Positions 4,948 through 5,953 of a DNA stretch of 5,953 nt are shown here, one piece after another. The stretch's first letter is position 1. Each line of letters begins with the position of its first letter. This stretch comes from Parvularculaceae bacterium UBA4496 (GTDB lineage Bacteria > Pseudomonadota > Alphaproteobacteria > Caulobacterales > Parvularculaceae), in assembly GCA_002388885.1 (NCBI GenBank), contig DGNI01000095.1, forward strand, positions 1 to 5,953. Reading direction: 5' to 3'. The notes under the pieces were generated by a model. The model had not been told where the DNA came from, searched no databases, and saw only the letters and a program-made list of their open reading frames with translations. The translations under genes and the position numbers were made by a program.

Positions 4948-5391
4948 ATGGCCGCATCGACCCGTTTCGCCGTCGCCGTTCACATCCTGACCTTGATGGC
5001 GGGCGACCGGCGCCAGCCGCTGACGTCCGACGCCCTTGCGGCGAGCGCCAACACAAATCCCGCGGTGGTGCGAAGGCTCCTGAGCTCACTCGCCAAAGCG
5101 GGCTTAACGAGCTCGCAGCTGGGCAAGGGCGGCGGCGCGATGCTGGCGAAGGGCCCGAAGAAGATCAGTCTGCTTGAGGTTTATCGGGCGGTGGAGGAAC
5201 CGGGGCTAATCCCGCTGCATCGCGCGGCGCCCAATCGCGACTGCCCGGTGGGCGGGCATATCCAGCCGGCGCTGTTGAAAGTGGCGGCAGAGGCCGAAAC
5301 CGCATTCCATGCTGCACTGGAAAAGGTGACGCTGAAGCAGATCGCCCGCGAAATTGCTGCACAAAATGCTGCAGCAAAAAGTGCAGCATAA
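4948..5391 (+). CDS. Rrf2-family transcriptional regulator, YwnA/HypR-like
   Basis: The 147-residue protein has the Rrf2 winged-helix layout: STRFAVAVHILTLMA (4-18), a helix-turn-helix (about 25-50, with NPAVVRRLLSSLAKAGL) and the wing GKGGGAMLAK (59-68), then the dimerisation helix. It lacks the three clustered cysteines of [Fe-S]-binding IscR and NsrR. Its single cysteine, C99, lies in DCPVGGHIQ, the motif conserved in the YwnA/HypR group, where this Cys is implicated in thiol or oxidant sensing in HypR. A redox role is therefore plausible but unproven. ATG 4948 is chosen because it starts the family N-terminus and has GGAG (4938-4941) six bases upstream; an upstream in-frame start at 4840 would lie in the terminator. 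The last 12 residues (136-147) are Ala-rich, use only GCT/GCA for alanine, and are encoded by a nested palindrome, so the tail looks added. A 12-5-12 dyad precedes the gene; no target gene is adjacent. Confidence 0.93.
   Translation: MAASTRFAVAVHILTLMAGDRRQPLTSDALAASANTNPAVVRRLLSSLAKAGLTSSQLGKGGGAMLAKGPKKISLLEVYRAVEEPGLIPLHRAAPNRDCPVGGHIQPALLKVAAEAETAFHAALEKVTLKQIAREIAAQNAAAKSAA
5355..5388. repeat. Nested palindrome of TGCTGCA units
   Basis: TGCTGCAC (5355-5362) and GTGCAGCA (5381-5388) are perfect inverted repeats. Between them, set off by AAAA on each side, lies the perfect 10-bp palindrome TGCTGCAGCA (5367-5376). It covers the final codons of the Rrf2-type gene up to the first base of its stop codon. 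The same 10-mer recurs inside tsaD at 5670-5679. Confidence 0.8.
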
Positions 5392-5397
5392 ACTGAA

Positions 5398-5423
5398 ATT
5401 GCTGCGGGCCTTGCAGCAGCAAT
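5398..5423. terminator. Hairpin between convergent Rrf2-type gene and tsaD, possible bidirectional terminator
   Basis: ATTGCTGC (5398-5405) pairs with GCAGCAAT (5416-5423) around a 10-nt loop in the 58-bp gap between two convergent genes. Read on the minus strand (tsaD direction) the stem is followed by TTCAGTTT; on the plus strand no U-run follows. It is therefore a moderate candidate for ending tsaD and a weak one for the Rrf2-type gene. Confidence 0.4.
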
Positions 5424-5449
5424 AGCCTGCACAAAAATCACATCTCGGT

Positions 5450-5953
5450 TCAGGCTTTGGGGCCCTTGCGGCCGCCGCCCAGCTTGCCGCCGTCTTCGTG
5501 GACGGCCAGCGGCCAGCGCGCCCTTGGGGCCATGGCGAGCGCTTCAGATTGAGGCGGGATAAGGCCTGCCGCCAAGCGTTCAGCCCCGGCCCAGGCGATC
5601 ATCGCGCCATTATCGGTACAATATTTCGGCGGCGGCACGATCAGCGACCAAGAATTTGCTGCGCACAATTGCTGCAGCATTTTTTTGACCGTGCAATTGG
5701 CGGCGACGCCCCCGGCGGCGACCAGCCGGCCTTCGCCGGGCGCGGCGAATATCATCGCCATCGCTTTTTCCGTGCGCTGGGCGAGGTGCCGCGCAGCCGC
5801 CGCCTGAAAAGAGGCGGCGATATCGGCGATATCCTGTCCGGTCGGGTTGTTAATACTTTCCGCCGCCTCGCGCACGGCGGTCTTGAGGCCTGAAAAAGAA
5901 AAGTCGCATCCCTCCCGGTGCCTCAGCGGCTCGGGCAGGGCGAACCGGTCCGC
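5450..5953 (-). CDS. tsaD: tRNA N6-adenosine threonylcarbamoyltransferase, C-terminal part (cut by window edge)
   Basis: TsaD transfers the threonylcarbamoyl group to A37 of ANN-decoding tRNAs, working with TsaB and TsaE to make t6A. Only the C-terminal 167 codons lie in the window; the frame is open to the edge, and the GTG at 5875 is an internal valine codon, not a start. Numbering from the edge, the conserved CDFSFSGLKTAV (16-27), DIAASFQ (44-50), GGVAAN (81-86) and PPPKYCTDNGAMIAWAG (107-123) identify the family. D114 in TDN is the expected metal-binding aspartate of the active site, and N86 a substrate-contacting residue. After GGVAAN the usual LR pair is replaced (CTVKKML), a mild departure. 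The tail is Gly/Lys-rich. It converges on the Rrf2-type gene. In many Alphaproteobacteria, as I recall, tsaD is followed directly by gpsA; here other genes intervene. Confidence 0.95.
   Translation of the reverse strand, partial: ADRFALPEPLRHREGCDFSFSGLKTAVREAAESINNPTGQDIADIAASFQAAAARHLAQRTEKAMAMIFAAPGEGRLVAAGGVAANCTVKKMLQQLCAANSWSLIVPPPKYCTDNGAMIAWAGAERLAAGLIPPQSEALAMAPRARWPLAVHEDGGKLGGGRKGPKA

Noticed and set aside
5450..5875. Separate 141-aa gene starting at GTG 5875
   Set aside because: The frame stays open to the window edge, and the upstream residues (CDFSFSGLKTA) are conserved TsaD sequence, so it is a partial tsaD.
1..5953. CRISPR arrays, tRNA or rRNA genes, insertion sequences, integrases, toxin-antitoxin pairs or defence genes
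   Set aside because: No regularly spaced repeats, tRNA-like cloverleafs, transposase motifs or defence-family domains were seen on either strand.

Overview
The window (about 60% G+C apart from one AT-rich island) looks like a chromosomal segment of an alphaproteobacterium, probably from the Caulobacterales/Hyphomonadaceae/Parvularculales side. The reasons are a tsaD / gpsA / YciI-like gene set on one strand, a perfect CtrA-type box (TTAA-N7-TTAA) ahead of a small membrane protein, and housekeeping proteins of alphaproteobacterial type. The genus cannot be fixed from sequence alone.

Layout. 1-419 (+): small exported Arg/Asp-rich protein whose ATG probably lies one base outside the window, then a strong hairpin (447-483). 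551-1780 (+): argG, argininosuccinate synthase. 1808-1843: CtrA box and sigma70-like promoter. 1899-2282 (+): 127-aa membrane-anchored protein of unknown function. 2292-2588 (-): YciI-like protein, 2 bp downstream of gpsA (2591-3601, -), with which it forms an operon. 3680-4312 (+): TetR-family regulator, divergent from gpsA, with a dyad in the shared gap. 4313-4601: gene-free stretch holding an AT-rich island, a TTGACA promoter and a foldable leader. 4602-4721 (+): 39-aa putative membrane microprotein. 4738-4841: a C-rich stem-loop and an excellent intrinsic terminator. 4948-5391 (+): Rrf2-family (YwnA/HypR-like) regulator with a 12-5-12 dyad over its promoter. 5450-5953 (-): C-terminal 167 residues of tsaD, running off the window.

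How the parts relate. tsaD, gpsA and the YciI-like gene lie on the minus strand in the order I recall as common in Alphaproteobacteria. Here about 1.85 kb of plus-strand regulators and a small-RNA-like unit sits between tsaD and gpsA, which suggests an accessory insertion into a conserved block. ArgG (arginine synthesis), GpsA (phospholipid precursor) and TsaD (tRNA t6A) are unrelated housekeeping functions.

The most unusual part is 4465-4841. A consensus -35 is followed by a structured leader, a 39-codon ORF, and a long stem-loop presenting CCCUCCC (anti-Shine-Dalgarno-like) sequences, and it ends at a 12-bp perfect terminator. This resembles the layout of alphaproteobacterial CCUCC-loop small RNAs (CcsR / cuckoo type), but the small protein is not the Arg-rich DUF1127 type linked to CcsR. 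This reading is inferred from sequence and hand folding only.
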